This document shows positions 53,418-63,036 of a stretch of 64,000 bases of DNA, piece after piece. The stretch's first letter is position 1, and each line of letters opens with the position of its first letter. The stretch spans positions 45,469 through 109,468 of the forward strand of contig NZ_WTLB01000007.1 in NCBI RefSeq assembly GCF_011378855.1, written 5' to 3'. The translations under genes and the position numbers were made by a program. This stretch comes from Pseudoalteromonas sp. Z1A8 (lineage in GTDB: Bacteria > Pseudomonadota > Gammaproteobacteria > Enterobacterales > Alteromonadaceae). Below the pieces are notes generated by a model, which did not search any database, was not told the DNA's origin, and saw only the letters and a list, made by a program, of their open reading frames with translations.

Positions 53418-56012
53418 TTATGCGAGCGCTTTTTCAACCTTTTCATACAAGTCAGCACTTAGGTCATCTAAATTGGCTAAGCGTTGTAATTGCAGTTTCA
53501 TTGCTTGTGAGCGTACATCATCGTAACGCTTCCACGACATAAATGGTGTCAGCATACGTGATGCATTTTGTGGATTAATTGCATTAAGTTTTATTAGTAA
53601 ATCACCTAATAACGCATAACCTTGGGCATCAGAGCGATGAAATTGCGCTGTATTAAAATGGCTAAAACTTCCTACAAGTGCACGTACACGATTGGGATTT
53701 GAAAAATCAAAACACGGATGTTCGTAAAGTGCTTTAATATTCTCTATTGCATTACTACCCGATTGCATAGCTTGCAGTGCAAACCATTTATCCATCACTA
53801 AAACATCATGACGCCACTGACTATCAAAATGACTCAAAAGCTCGTCTCTAATAGGGTGTGAAGCTTTTACCACAGCGCTTAGGGCACCAAGTAAATTAGT
53901 CATATTAGTCGAGCTTGCGGCTTCCTTAATAAAGGTTACAGCTTCTGGCTTTTGTGTTTTAGCTAGATAATGTAAGCATATTTGTTTCAAGGCACGGTTT
54001 GCAACTGCGCTTGCACTTATACTCCCATCATCTTCAAGAGATTCGTAACAACTAAGCAGCTCATCAGCAAGTTCATCAGCAATTTGTTGCTCAAACTTTT
54101 CTGTTATTTTGATAATTTCATCAACAGGTATTACATCAAATTCAGCAGCTAACGTGTCAAAACTTGGTAATTTAAACAGCTCTGCAATTAAAGCTAAATC
54201 GCCCTCTTTAGTGTTTATAAGTATACGTAGCGCATTTATAATTTCGCTGCTTAATACACTATTCGTTGCATCGGTGATTTGTGCTTTAACGGCTTTAATA
54301 AATAGTTGCTGTTGTGCATCCCAACGTGAAAAATCACTGCGCGCAAAACGCATAATGTGTAATAGTTCTGGCTCTGTTGTTTGCTGATTTAAAATACAAG
54401 GCGCAGAAAAATCTTCGAGTAAAACAGCAACTGGTTTCTCTACTATATTATCAAAGGTAAATGTTTGAGTCGTGTTTGTTACATCAAGCACATGATCTAG
54501 CTTTTTACCTTTATATTGCAGAGCAATACTTTTTCCATGGGCATCAAGTAATTCAATAGCAAATGGAATATGAAGTGGTTTATTATCTGGCTGATTAGCC
54601 GGTGCTGTTTGATCTATTGTCAAAGTGTATGTATTAGAGCTGCTATCAAAGTTTTGAACCGCATTTAAACGCGGTGTACCTGATTGGCTGTACCATTGCT
54701 TAAATTGCCCTAAATTAACGCCTGATGCATCGCTCATCGCACTTACAAAGTCATCACATGTAACTGCTTGCCCATCGTGGCGCTCAAAATAAAGAGTCAT
54801 GCCTTTTTGAAAGTTAGTTTCACCCAATAATGTGTGCATCATACGGATAACTTCAGCACCTTTATCGTATACAGTGACAGTATAAAAGTTATTCATTTCA
54901 ATAACTTTCTCAGGACGAATTGGATGAGCCATAGGGCCTGCATCTTCACTAAACTGATGTGTACGCATTACTTTAACCGCATCAATACGGTTAAGTGCAC
55001 GAGAACCTAAATCACTACTAAACTCTTGGTCTCTAAATACAGTTAACCCTTCTTTTAGCGATAACTGAAACCAATCTCTGCAAGTAACTCGATTACCAGT
55101 CCAGTTATGAAAGTACTCATGCCCTACAATGGATTCAATCGTATGATAGTCTTTGTCTGTCGCTGTTTCTTGATTGGCTAATACGCATTTACTGTTAAAT
55201 ACATTCAGCCCTTTGTTCTCCATCGCACCCATGTTGAAAAAATCAACAGCTACAATCATATAAATATCAAGGTCATACTCTAAATTAAAACGTTCTTCAT
55301 CCCACTGCATTGCTTTCTTAAGTGAGGCAATAGCATGGGGTGTTTTAGATAAATTACCTTTATCAACAAACAATGCTAACTCTACATCTCTGCCGCTTTT
55401 AGTTGTGTAGGTATCTTTTAAAACATCAAAATCGCCTGCTACAAGTGCGAACAAATAACTTGGCTTTTTGAATGGGTCTTGCCATTTCACAAAATGACGA
55501 CCATCTTGTGTTTCACCGCTATCAACTTGATTACCGTTAGAAAGTAATTGCGGGTATTTTTTATCAGCAATAACAGTTACATCAAATGTGGCTAGTACAT
55601 CGGGGCGGTCCATATAATAGGTTATTTTTCTAAAACCCTGCGCTTCACACTGCGTGCAGTACGCCCCTCCTGATAAATACAAACCTTCTAGAGAGGTATT
55701 CGTCTCAGGTGATATCTCAGTAACAATGCTTAATTGGCAATTATCTGGCAGATTATTAATTATTAGTTGCTCACCAATAATTTCATAATCAGTTATATCG
55801 ACCGTATCAACAGATAAAGACAGTAAACGTAAGTCAATGCCATCAAGTACTAAAGGTGTTTTTTTATCACCAACACGCGTAAGTGTTAGTAAAGAGCTGA
55901 CTTTGGTTGATAATGGCTGTAAGTCAAAAGTTAGCTCGGTGTGGTCAATTAGGAAGTCTGGGGCTTTATAGTCTTTAAGGTATTGTGCTTGAGGTTTGCT
56001 TGATTCAGTCAT
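53418..56012 (-). CDS. pepN: Aminopeptidase N (alanyl aminopeptidase)
   Basis: PepN is a cytoplasmic M1 zinc aminopeptidase that removes N-terminal residues from peptides. The 864-residue protein (E. coli 870) has the GAMEN exopeptidase motif at 262-266, the zinc motif HEYFH with H298, E299 and H302, and the third ligand E321 in LKEGLT. The C-terminal half is the helical M1 domain. It is followed without a gap by the DUF2835 gene. A hairpin terminator separates it from nhaC upstream. Confidence 0.97.
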   Translation of the reverse strand: MTESSKPQAQYLKDYKAPDFLIDHTELTFDLQPLSTKVSSLLTLTRVGDKKTPLVLDGIDLRLLSLSVDTVDITDYEIIGEQLIINNLPDNCQLSIVTEISPETNTSLEGLYLSGGAYCTQCEAQGFRKITYYMDRPDVLATFDVTVIADKKYPQLLSNGNQVDSGETQDGRHFVKWQDPFKKPSYLFALVAGDFDVLKDTYTTKSGRDVELALFVDKGNLSKTPHAIASLKKAMQWDEERFNLEYDLDIYMIVAVDFFNMGAMENKGLNVFNSKCVLANQETATDKDYHTIESIVGHEYFHNWTGNRVTCRDWFQLSLKEGLTVFRDQEFSSDLGSRALNRIDAVKVMRTHQFSEDAGPMAHPIRPEKVIEMNNFYTVTVYDKGAEVIRMMHTLLGETNFQKGMTLYFERHDGQAVTCDDFVSAMSDASGVNLGQFKQWYSQSGTPRLNAVQNFDSSSNTYTLTIDQTAPANQPDNKPLHIPFAIELLDAHGKSIALQYKGKKLDHVLDVTNTTQTFTFDNIVEKPVAVLLEDFSAPCILNQQTTEPELLHIMRFARSDFSRWDAQQQLFIKAVKAQITDATNSVLSSEIINALRILINTKEGDLALIAELFKLPSFDTLAAEFDVIPVDEIIKITEKFEQQIADELADELLSCYESLEDDGSISASAVANRALKQICLHYLAKTQKPEAVTFIKEAASSTNMTNLLGALSAVVKASHPIRDELLSHFDSQWRHDVLVMDKWFALQAMQSGSNAIENIKALYEHPCFDFSNPNRVRALVGSFSHFNTAQFHRSDAQGYALLGDLLIKLNAINPQNASRMLTPFMSWKRYDDVRSQAMKLQLQRLANLDDLSADLYEKVEKALA

Positions 56013-56023
56013 AGATACTCCAA

Positions 56024-56054
56024 AATAGCGCCTTTAAAGTTAAAAGGCGCTATT
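56024..56054 (-). terminator. Hairpin terminator between nhaC and pepN
   Basis: AATAGCGCCTTT and the complementary AAAGGCGCTATT arms form a 12-bp stem directly after the nhaC stop, followed on the minus strand by TTTT. Confidence 0.7.
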
Positions 56055-56058
56055 AAAA

Positions 56059-57522
56059 TTAGGCAGATTGTTTTGGTTTAATACGTAAAATTTTAATACC
56101 TAAGTAGGCATAAACAACTGCTAAAACAGGGTTAATTAAATTAAAGAAAGCGTAGAGTGCATAATCAAAAGGGTTTATTAGTAAAACGCTTTGCATGTAA
56201 GCACCACAAGTATTCCAAGGAATAAGTGGGCTAGTAATTGTACCGCCATCCTCTAATGTACGAGATAAATTAACAGGCTTCAAACCACGTTTTTCATATT
56301 CATCTTTAAACATACGGCCAGGGACAACAATCGCGATATACTGATCGGCTGCTATAATGTTTGTACCAATACAGGTTGCAATTGTTGCTGCAATTAATGA
56401 GCCCGTACTTTTAGCTATTTTAAGTATGCTTTTAACAAAAATGTCCAGAAGGCCCGTTTTTTCCATGATTGCACCAAACATCAGTGCAGTCATAATCAAC
56501 CACGTAGTTGTAAGCATTCCTGACATACCGCCACCACTGAGTAGCGAGTCCATTTTATCATCGCCTGTACTTATACTAAAACCATCAAAAAACGTAGTCC
56601 AAACAAGCTTAAAATAGCCAACTAACTGTCCTTGAGACACATCAATTTGGCTAGCAATTAAATCTGACTGAAATAACATAGCCCAAATAGCGCCCACAAC
56701 AGCACCAATAGAAATAGCAGGAAAGGCTGGCATTTTTTTAATCGCTAAAACTAATAATACAATTAGCGGGATCAGCATTTCAAAACCAATATTAAAGTTT
56801 TGCTGTAAAATAGCTGTTATTTCATCAATACGCCCTGCTTCGCTTGAAGCCGTTGCATTAAAGCCCATGAATATAAATATAATCAGTGCAATTACAAAGC
56901 TCGGTACTGTCGTCCATAGCATGTGCTGAATATGCTCAAACAAATCAGCGCCAACTACGGCTGGTGCTAGGTTTGTAGTTTCTGACAGCGGGCTTAGCTT
57001 ATCACCAAAGTACGCACCAGATATAACGGCACCAGCCGTTACTGTTTGCTCAAGCCCAAGACCCGTTGCAACACCTAATAAGGCAACACCTATCGTAGCG
57101 GCCGTAGTCCAAGAGCTACCAATGCTCATAGCTACAATGCCACAAATTAAACAGCTCGCTGCATAAAACCAGCTAGGGTTTATAACTTGTAAGCCGTAAT
57201 AAATTAAAGTGGGTACCGTGCCAGAAAGTAACCAAGTACCAATTAACGCACCTACCATAAGTAAAATTAAGATAGCACCAAGCGAAAGTGTTATGCCTTC
57301 GATCATAGCTTGTTCTAATTTTTTCCACGTATAACCATTTTTAAGACCAATTAAAGCCGCTGCAAAAGTAGCAAACAAAAGTGCAATTTGGTTAGGACCT
57401 GAAGAAGAGTTATCACCAAATAAGTATACGGCTGCACCAAGCAAACAAATTAATACAGTGATAGGAATTAATGCATCAAAAAACGAGGCGGGCTTGATTG
57501 GTTTATCATCCAATAGCTTCAA
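56059..57522 (-). CDS. nhaC: Na+/H+ antiporter, NhaC family
   Basis: The 487-residue protein has about 11-12 membrane helices and belongs to the NhaC family of ion transporters that exchange Na+ (or organic anions) against protons. Conserved features include SIGSSWTTAATIG near 133-145, GAYFGDKLSPLSETTNLAP near 169-187 and GGTITSPLIPWNTCG near 430-445. The start is TTG with AGGAG eight bases upstream, and no better ATG is nearby. Sodium extrusion suits a marine cell. The substrate cannot be fixed by sequence because some relatives exchange malate and lactate. Confidence 0.87.
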   Translation of the reverse strand: MKLLDDKPIKPASFFDALIPITVLICLLGAAVYLFGDNSSSGPNQIALLFATFAAALIGLKNGYTWKKLEQAMIEGITLSLGAILILLMVGALIGTWLLSGTVPTLIYYGLQVINPSWFYAASCLICGIVAMSIGSSWTTAATIGVALLGVATGLGLEQTVTAGAVISGAYFGDKLSPLSETTNLAPAVVGADLFEHIQHMLWTTVPSFVIALIIFIFMGFNATASSEAGRIDEITAILQQNFNIGFEMLIPLIVLLVLAIKKMPAFPAISIGAVVGAIWAMLFQSDLIASQIDVSQGQLVGYFKLVWTTFFDGFSISTGDDKMDSLLSGGGMSGMLTTTWLIMTALMFGAIMEKTGLLDIFVKSILKIAKSTGSLIAATIATCIGTNIIAADQYIAIVVPGRMFKDEYEKRGLKPVNLSRTLEDGGTITSPLIPWNTCGAYMQSVLLINPFDYALYAFFNLINPVLAVVYAYLGIKILRIKPKQSA

Positions 57523-57656
57523 AGTAGAGACTCCTGCACACTTGCTGTGTGTTTAATTATTATTTTTAGCACGTAAAGCGCATTAATTGAGCATGATTGA
57601 TCTAACTCAACTTTATGTAATCAGAGATTATAACAATTTAGTAAATTTTAGGTAGT

Positions 57657-57684
57657 AAAAAAGGCGCTAAAGCGCCTTTTTTAT
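57657..57684 (-). terminator. Intrinsic terminator after prc
   Basis: AAAAAAGGCGC (57657-57667) and GCGCCTTTTTT (57672-57682) with loop TAAA form an 11-bp stem with T-runs on both strands. It ends the msrC-orf-proQ-prc operon. Confidence 0.9.
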
Positions 57685-57701
57685 AGAGGTAAAACCAGTT
57701 G

Positions 57702-59726
57702 TTACTTCTTAGCTATACGACCATAATTAATATAATCTTGTGTAATTAATGCAGCTTCTTCCAAAAATGGGTCAAGCTCTTCAATTACTTCTGGTAAATC
57801 GTCTAAGTTTTCTACCGGCTCTTTACCTAAGCGCTTAAGACGTTCGTTAGTACGTACAAGTGCACGTGCTTCACCTTCGTCCTTTTCTTTAATGCGCGTA
57901 GCTTCAACCAAAGAGATAGTTTTACGGTCTTTCTCTTCGTTATATAAAGTAATATCGCTAAATACATAACCAAATTCTGGCTCTGATTTAATTCGTACTT
58001 CGTGTTGTTTCTCTAGGTACGTAATAATAGGTGTTAAATTACCTAGTTTTTTGTATTTCGCTTTAACAATGCTATCCCATGGAAGTGCATTATCTTGCTT
58101 ACTTTCGCCCCACTCTGCAGGATCGATTGCTGATGGAAACGAAATATCAGGAATAACACCTTTATGTTGCGTACTACCACCGTTAATACGGTAGAACTTA
58201 GCAATTGTATATTGCACGCTACCCAGCGCATTGTCGTATAGGTCGTAAGCGCGGCCTAAGCCTTTGTGCTGCTGTACAGTACCTTTACCAAATGTTTGCT
58301 CGCCAATTATAACCGCACGACCGTAATCTTGCATTGCTGCTGCAAATATTTCAGAAGCAGAGGCACTGTAACGATCAACTAAAACAGTTAAAGGACCATC
58401 GTAATAAGTGATACCGTCACGGTCTTTCTGCTCTTCAATACGGTTGTTCAAGGTATGAATTTGAACAACAGGACCTTGATCGAAAAACAAACCAGATAAC
58501 TGTGTTGCTTCATATAAAGAACCACCGCCATTTTGGCGTAAGTCGATAATAATACCATCAACTTTTTCTTCTTTAAGTTTAGCTAATTCAACTTTTACAT
58601 CTTTCGAAAGGTTATTGTAAAAGCCAGGAATTTCAATCACGCCTACTTTGCTTGTTAAATCAGAGTATTTTGCTTCAAATACTTCTGATTTAGCCGCTCT
58701 ATCTTCAAGTCGAATTTTATCACGCGTGATTTCAACAACTTTAGGTGCACCATGAGCGTCAACACCCTTTAAATACTGCAAACGTACTTTAGTCCCTTTA
58801 GGACCTTTAATTAAATCAACTACGTCATCTAAACGCCAGCCAATTACATCTACAAATTCTTCGCCATCTTGGGCAACACCAATAATGCGATCATCAGCTT
58901 TAATTTGATCTGTTTTATCTGCAGGGCCTCCCGGCACTAAGCTGCGAATAACTGTGTAATCTTCATCAGGGCTTAATACGGCACCAATGCCCTCAAGCTC
59001 TAAGTCCATATCCATTTTGAACTGCTCTGCACGACGCGGCGATAAATAAGACGTATGCGCCTCAATACTGCGTGCCAGTGAGTTCATAACAATTTGAAAA
59101 GCATCTTCTGAATTAGATTGTACTAAACGTTTTTCTGCATTTTTATAGCGTTTGGTCAGCACTTCTTTAATGCCTTCCCAATCTTTACCCGTCATTTTTA
59201 AACGCAGTGCATCGTACTTTACACGTTCACGCCAAATTTCATCAAGCTCAGCTTGAGACACCGGCCATGCTGAATCTTCACGGTCAAAAAAGTATTCATC
59301 TTCTTTATCAAACGTCATTTCTTTTTCAAGTAAAGTAAGTGAATACTCGTAACGTTCAAAACGGCGTTTAAGACTTAAGTTAAAAATATCAAACGTAAAA
59401 TCTAATTTGCCGGTAGTGATAGCGTTATCAAAGTCATCACGGTATTGCTCAAAAGAGGCGATATCGCTTGCTAAGAAAACGCTTTTATTAAAATCAAGGG
59501 ATTCGATATAACGATCGTACACTTTACTAGAAAGCTCATCGTTAAATCGAACCGGTGTATAGTGTGAACGAGCAAATAAGCTAGCCACTCGTTTGCTAGC
59601 AGTACCATGTTGACTCTCTTGCTTAAGCTGGGGTAAATCGTCAATTGTGACGGCTTCTACAGCAGCAAATAATGAACCTGAAAACAGGGCAGCAACTAAC
59701 GGAATGAGCGTAAACTTTTTACTCAT
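57702..59726 (-). CDS. prc: Tail-specific protease Prc (S41A)
   Basis: Prc is a periplasmic protease that trims C-terminal tails and controls the endopeptidase MepS. The start is the ATG at 59724-59726 with AAGGAG upstream (674 residues; an in-frame TTG two codons earlier is unlikely). The signal peptide ends near residue 23-26. A PDZ domain is near 240-325. The S41 catalytic core carries S456 in SASASEIF and K481 in FGKGTVQ, with the DLRQNGGG substrate region at 395-402. It lies 26 bp after proQ, the arrangement also found in E. coli. Confidence 0.95.
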   Translation of the reverse strand: MSKKFTLIPLVAALFSGSLFAAVEAVTIDDLPQLKQESQHGTASKRVASLFARSHYTPVRFNDELSSKVYDRYIESLDFNKSVFLASDIASFEQYRDDFDNAITTGKLDFTFDIFNLSLKRRFERYEYSLTLLEKEMTFDKEDEYFFDREDSAWPVSQAELDEIWRERVKYDALRLKMTGKDWEGIKEVLTKRYKNAEKRLVQSNSEDAFQIVMNSLARSIEAHTSYLSPRRAEQFKMDMDLELEGIGAVLSPDEDYTVIRSLVPGGPADKTDQIKADDRIIGVAQDGEEFVDVIGWRLDDVVDLIKGPKGTKVRLQYLKGVDAHGAPKVVEITRDKIRLEDRAAKSEVFEAKYSDLTSKVGVIEIPGFYNNLSKDVKVELAKLKEEKVDGIIIDLRQNGGGSLYEATQLSGLFFDQGPVVQIHTLNNRIEEQKDRDGITYYDGPLTVLVDRYSASASEIFAAAMQDYGRAVIIGEQTFGKGTVQQHKGLGRAYDLYDNALGSVQYTIAKFYRINGGSTQHKGVIPDISFPSAIDPAEWGESKQDNALPWDSIVKAKYKKLGNLTPIITYLEKQHEVRIKSEPEFGYVFSDITLYNEEKDRKTISLVEATRIKEKDEGEARALVRTNERLKRLGKEPVENLDDLPEVIEELDPFLEEAALITQDYINYGRIAKK

Positions 59727-59752
59727 ACACAACTCCTTAATTTATTGACAAC

Positions 59753-60403
59753 TTAAACGATGTATAAGCTATCAGCTTTGGTTTTAACTTGCATACCTGT
59801 CACTAATTCAACATGAACGTCATCTTTGTTCACTTCAGTGATTACTGCATTTACAAGTGCTTGGCCAAGTTTAACCTTAACCTTATTATTAACCTTGACC
59901 TCAGTTGCTGGTAAAGGTTCAATTTTTCCTGAACGTTTAGCCGGCGCTGCTTTAGCAGGTTTGTTAGCAGCAGGTGCGTTTTTATCGCCTGCTTTGCTAG
60001 CATGAGCTGGTTTTTTCTTGAAAGATTTAGAATCAGAATCTTGACGTGGACGCTGTTGTTTTTTGCGTTTTGCCATTTTAGCGCGGCTTTCTTCCAATGC
60101 TTTTTGCGCATGGTCGATATGCTCTTGCTCAACCTTTTCACCTTGATTACCATCAAGATCAATACGAAACTCTGACTTTGTCACAGCTTCTAAATAACGC
60201 CAGTTAGACGTGTATTTTCTAAGCGCTTGACGAACTTGAGTCTTACTTACTTTTTCAGACCCTTCAATACGCTCAGCAATATCTTTAAAAATACCGACTT
60301 TAAGCGGCTTGATGCCATCTTTTTGTTTAAAACATTGTGGGAATTCTTGATATAAAAATTCCAACACTTCATTAATATCTTTTAGCTTGTTTGTGGTTTC
60401 CAT
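59753..60403 (-). CDS. proQ: RNA chaperone ProQ
   Basis: ProQ is a FinO-domain RNA-binding protein that stabilises many sRNAs and mRNA 3' ends. The 216-residue protein has an N-terminal FinO-like domain (about 8-115, with YQEFPQCFKQKDGIKPLKVGI near 18-38). A basic, disordered Lys/Ala/Arg-rich linker spans about 110-165, and a C-terminal Tudor-like domain (about 167-216) follows. E. coli ProQ has 232 residues. The neighbours msrC upstream and prc downstream are as in E. coli. Confidence 0.94.
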   Translation of the reverse strand: METTNKLKDINEVLEFLYQEFPQCFKQKDGIKPLKVGIFKDIAERIEGSEKVSKTQVRQALRKYTSNWRYLEAVTKSEFRIDLDGNQGEKVEQEHIDHAQKALEESRAKMAKRKKQQRPRQDSDSKSFKKKPAHASKAGDKNAPAANKPAKAAPAKRSGKIEPLPATEVKVNNKVKVKLGQALVNAVITEVNKDDVHVELVTGMQVKTKADSLYIV

Positions 60404-60418
60404 TTTAGAACCTATTTT

Positions 60419-60697
60419 TCACATCTTTTCATCAAGGGACGAATCGACGTAGTGTATTACCCAGTCGACCAACTCTTCGAAATCGGCTTCTATAACAGCC
60501 ATATCACCTCGAAGGTGTTCCCAAATACCATTAATTGTTTCATCAATAAATTCACATTCTGAATCATCTGGAAGACGATCCCATGCAATATGAATTAAAT
60601 CATTGAGCGTTTCCGCTACATGTTCTTCTTCGCCTTCCCAGTCGCCAACATCTTGCACAGCAAACAGGTAGTCTTGAACATTTAGCAAATCTTTCAT
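60419..60697 (-). CDS. Small acidic protein of unknown function
   Basis: The start is the ATG at 60695-60697, which overlaps the msrC stop (TAATG), giving 92 residues. Seven upstream in-frame codons lie inside msrC and are unlikely. The protein is strongly acidic (runs such as DVGDWEGEEEH and DDSECEF) and is predicted largely helical, with no signal peptide or cysteine motif. No family was recognised. It is firmly placed between msrC and proQ and is translationally coupled to msrC, so it is likely a real conserved protein. Confidence 0.75.
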   Translation of the reverse strand: MKDLLNVQDYLFAVQDVGDWEGEEEHVAETLNDLIHIAWDRLPDDSECEFIDETINGIWEHLRGDMAVIEADFEELVDWVIHYVDSSLDEKM

Positions 60698-61155
60698 TAC
60701 AGGCTCGCCTCTAAGCATTTCACTAATGCTTCAAGGCCAGCTTTGTCATCAGCATCAAATCGGCCAATACTTGGACTATCAATGTCTAGTACTGCAAATA
60801 CTTTACCATGTTTCATGATAGGTACAACCACTTCAGAGTTAGACGCTGCATCACAGGCTATATGCCCGTCAAAAGCGTGAACATCTTCAATCAATTGTGT
60901 TTCTGCGGTTGCCGCAGCAGTTCCACATACCCCTTTTCCTACTGGAATACGGATGCATGCAGGGTTGCCTTGAAACGGACCAAGTACTAATTCAGTAGGA
61001 GAATCCATAAAGTAAAAGCCCGCCCAATTTACATCTTCTAAAGAGGTAAATAATAGCGCGCTTATATTTGCCAAATTGGCAATTACATTAGATTCACCAG
61101 CTATCAGCGATTGCGTTTGCTTAACTAATGACTGGTAAAAATCTTGCTTTTGCAT
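60697..61155 (-). CDS. msrC: Free methionine-R-sulfoxide reductase MsrC (GAF domain)
   Basis: MsrC reduces free methionine-R-sulfoxide. The 152-residue protein is a single GAF domain with the three functional cysteines C67, C77 and C101, spaced 10 and 24 residues as in E. coli C84, C94 and C118. GKGVCGTAA and GHIACDAASNSE are the active-site segments. It leads the operon msrC-orf-proQ-prc, as yebR precedes proQ-prc in E. coli. Confidence 0.93.
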   Translation of the reverse strand: MQKQDFYQSLVKQTQSLIAGESNVIANLANISALLFTSLEDVNWAGFYFMDSPTELVLGPFQGNPACIRIPVGKGVCGTAAATAETQLIEDVHAFDGHIACDAASNSEVVVPIMKHGKVFAVLDIDSPSIGRFDADDKAGLEALVKCLEASL

Positions 61156-61283
61156 ACCAAACTACTTCTTATTAAACATACAGTAGCTAAAGGTACTCTT
61201 TGTCGTGAAAAATTGGAACCTTTTGGAGGTAAAAAAAAGGAAATCGCACCGTTTATCAGCGTGCTTGGTTAATAATGCTGCGA

Positions 61284-61664
61284 TTATTTTTTTACCGATT
61301 TACGAAGACCAAATAAAAACAGTCCAGCAGCAAATGCTGACATAACACTATTAATCAAAAATATCTCGCCAGTTGAGGCACTTAATAAGTAACTAAATAT
61401 AGCGCCACCTAATAAACCGAGTGTCAAAACACCCGAATAATTAACTTTAGAATACTTAAACATCAGTAAGTATCCTGGCACAACAAAGGCCGCCATTGTT
61501 AAACCTACAATATGCGCATTTGATATAGCCGTCATCAACAGTTGAAAAAATACAGATAAGAAATCACCCTGTAGCGTTAACGCATAATACAAACCTAGCA
61601 AGCTGCCAATAATTACTGGGGACAATAATGAAAGCGCGACGCTTTTTGCAAGTTGATGTTTCAT
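61284..61664 (-). CDS. Small polytopic membrane protein of unknown function
   Basis: The 126-residue protein is very hydrophobic with four to five predicted helices (about 10-30, 34-52, 54-70, 77-96 and 101-121) and a basic C-terminus. No charged catalytic residue or known motif stands out. It has AGGA seven bases before its ATG. A hairpin after the PspB-like gene upstream separates it from the LytTR-CPBP cluster, so it may be transcribed alone. No function assigned. Confidence 0.68.
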   Translation of the reverse strand: MKHQLAKSVALSLLSPVIIGSLLGLYYALTLQGDFLSVFFQLLMTAISNAHIVGLTMAAFVVPGYLLMFKYSKVNYSGVLTLGLLGGAIFSYLLSASTGEIFLINSVMSAFAAGLFLFGLRKSVKK

Positions 61665-61821
61665 CTAATAATCCTTAATACAGCGTATAAAATTTAATGT
61701 ATTAAGCATGCACCAAGATCTAAAGCTTAGAAATAGAGACTATGGTCGTAACTTATGATGATAAAACATACAACATATAAGCTAGGTAATTTAATAAAGC
61801 CCAGTTTTTAAAAGAAATAAC

Positions 61822-61852
61822 AAATAGCTCAGCAGTTACAACTGAGCTATTT
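61822..61852 (-). terminator. Hairpin overlapping the end of the PspB-like gene
   Basis: AAATAGCTCAG (61822-61832) pairs with CTGAGCTATTT (61842-61852). The TAA stop (61836-61838) lies in the loop. The minus strand continues with TATTTGTTATTTC, a moderate T-rich tail. Confidence 0.6.
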
Positions 61853-62084
61853 TTTGTGATAAATCAATATTTTTATTTATCGCCAACTCTTCAAGCACTA
61901 TGACTCTTTCAACTAAAAAGTCTAACTTTTTTTGCATCTTAACAATCGTATTTTTCTGATTTTTATCTTGTAATAAAAGTAACGTCTCTTTAGCAGTCGC
62001 TTTATTAGTAAAGTAATTTTTAATTAGCACTAAAAGTAAAAAAGGCGACAAAAAAATCATTATAATTAAAAATAATTCAAACAT
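61836..62084 (-). CDS. Small PspB-like membrane protein
   Basis: The 82-residue protein has one N-terminal membrane helix (about 3-22) followed by a basic linker and a helical, coiled-coil-prone tail (KMQKKLDFLVERVIVLEELA near 49-68). This is the layout of PspB, the phage-shock envelope-stress protein, whose tail has the similar RIQALESIL. Sequence identity is too low to name it. AAGGAGATAATA precedes the ATG. It lies 11 bp after the CPBP protease gene. Confidence 0.66.
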   Translation of the reverse strand: MFELFLIIMIFLSPFLLLVLIKNYFTNKATAKETLLLLQDKNQKNTIVKMQKKLDFLVERVIVLEELAINKNIDLSQKIAQL

Positions 62085-62095
62085 TATTATCTCCT

Positions 62096-62917
62096 TTAAG
62101 TGTTTTGTGTTGCTAATTTATAATGTTGAGACGAAAAACCTGGACGTTTCTTAAATAATGTAGAGAGTGTTATTTGACGCGGCTTACCACGACGGATAAG
62201 TAAGTTTACGTAGAGTATGCTTAAAATTATTGCAGTCGCCTTGAACAAATTGCCTTTTAAGTCCCCTGCTGCACCACCTGACATGCTAAATATGCCATAA
62301 GCCGCATTCATAAATATATGCATCCATAGTGGAAACCAAATACGGTATCCACATTCGCAAAATAACCACGCAAACCAAGTTCCTGCTATTGTTGTAATTG
62401 CAACAGCCATCACAGCTGAAATAGCATCATGTCCTTGATAAATATGACCCAAACCAAATATCGTTGAGCTAATTAATGCGGCGGGAATAAACCCCCAACG
62501 ACAAAAACGAAATAACACGCCGAACAAAGCAGCCCTAAAAATTATTTCTTCAAAAACTCCCGCATATATTGAACCTGTAATTATTCCCGTAATTGAAAGG
62601 TTTAGCGCGTTACTTAAATAAGCGTAACCTATCACCATAGGTGTGCAACAGACCACCGCTGCGAGTAAATAACGTTGAAAACCTTCAATGTCGACACCTA
62701 AAACGTTGTACCAACTCTCATGTTTAAATAATAATGTTGCCACAACTAGCAATGGCCCATAAATAAATAAGTATTTAGCGGGAAATAACAAAAGGGCTGA
62801 TTGTTGATCAAGATCAGATAGGACACTTACCCAGTTATCCCCCCAAAACTCTTTCATCATGTAATGACAAAATATAAATGTGATGATTATTAGCAGTGCT
62901 TTAATTGTATGTTTCAT
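62096..62917 (-). CDS. CPBP-family intramembrane glutamic protease
   Basis: The 273-residue membrane protein has about seven to eight helices and the CPBP/CAAX-protease (Abi) motifs: EEIIFR at 123-128 with E123 and E124, FGLGHIYQG with H158, and HIFMNA with H200 and N204. These predict a Rce1-like glutamic intramembrane protease. Bacterial members act in bacteriocin maturation or immunity, or in membrane signalling. It lies 119 bp downstream of the LytTR regulator and just upstream of the PspB-like gene. The substrate is unknown. Confidence 0.87.
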   Translation of the reverse strand: MKHTIKALLIIITFIFCHYMMKEFWGDNWVSVLSDLDQQSALLLFPAKYLFIYGPLLVVATLLFKHESWYNVLGVDIEGFQRYLLAAVVCCTPMVIGYAYLSNALNLSITGIITGSIYAGVFEEIIFRAALFGVLFRFCRWGFIPAALISSTIFGLGHIYQGHDAISAVMAVAITTIAGTWFAWLFCECGYRIWFPLWMHIFMNAAYGIFSMSGGAAGDLKGNLFKATAIILSILYVNLLIRRGKPRQITLSTLFKKRPGFSSQHYKLATQNT

Positions 62918-63036
62918 ACGTACCTTCTTAAGTTACAATTTTAAATTCAACTTAATCATGGCAATCACTAATCATGAAATCGATCAATTAGGGCTAAATT
63001 TCATTTTTAGGTGCTAACTACACGTTTTTGGGGCCA

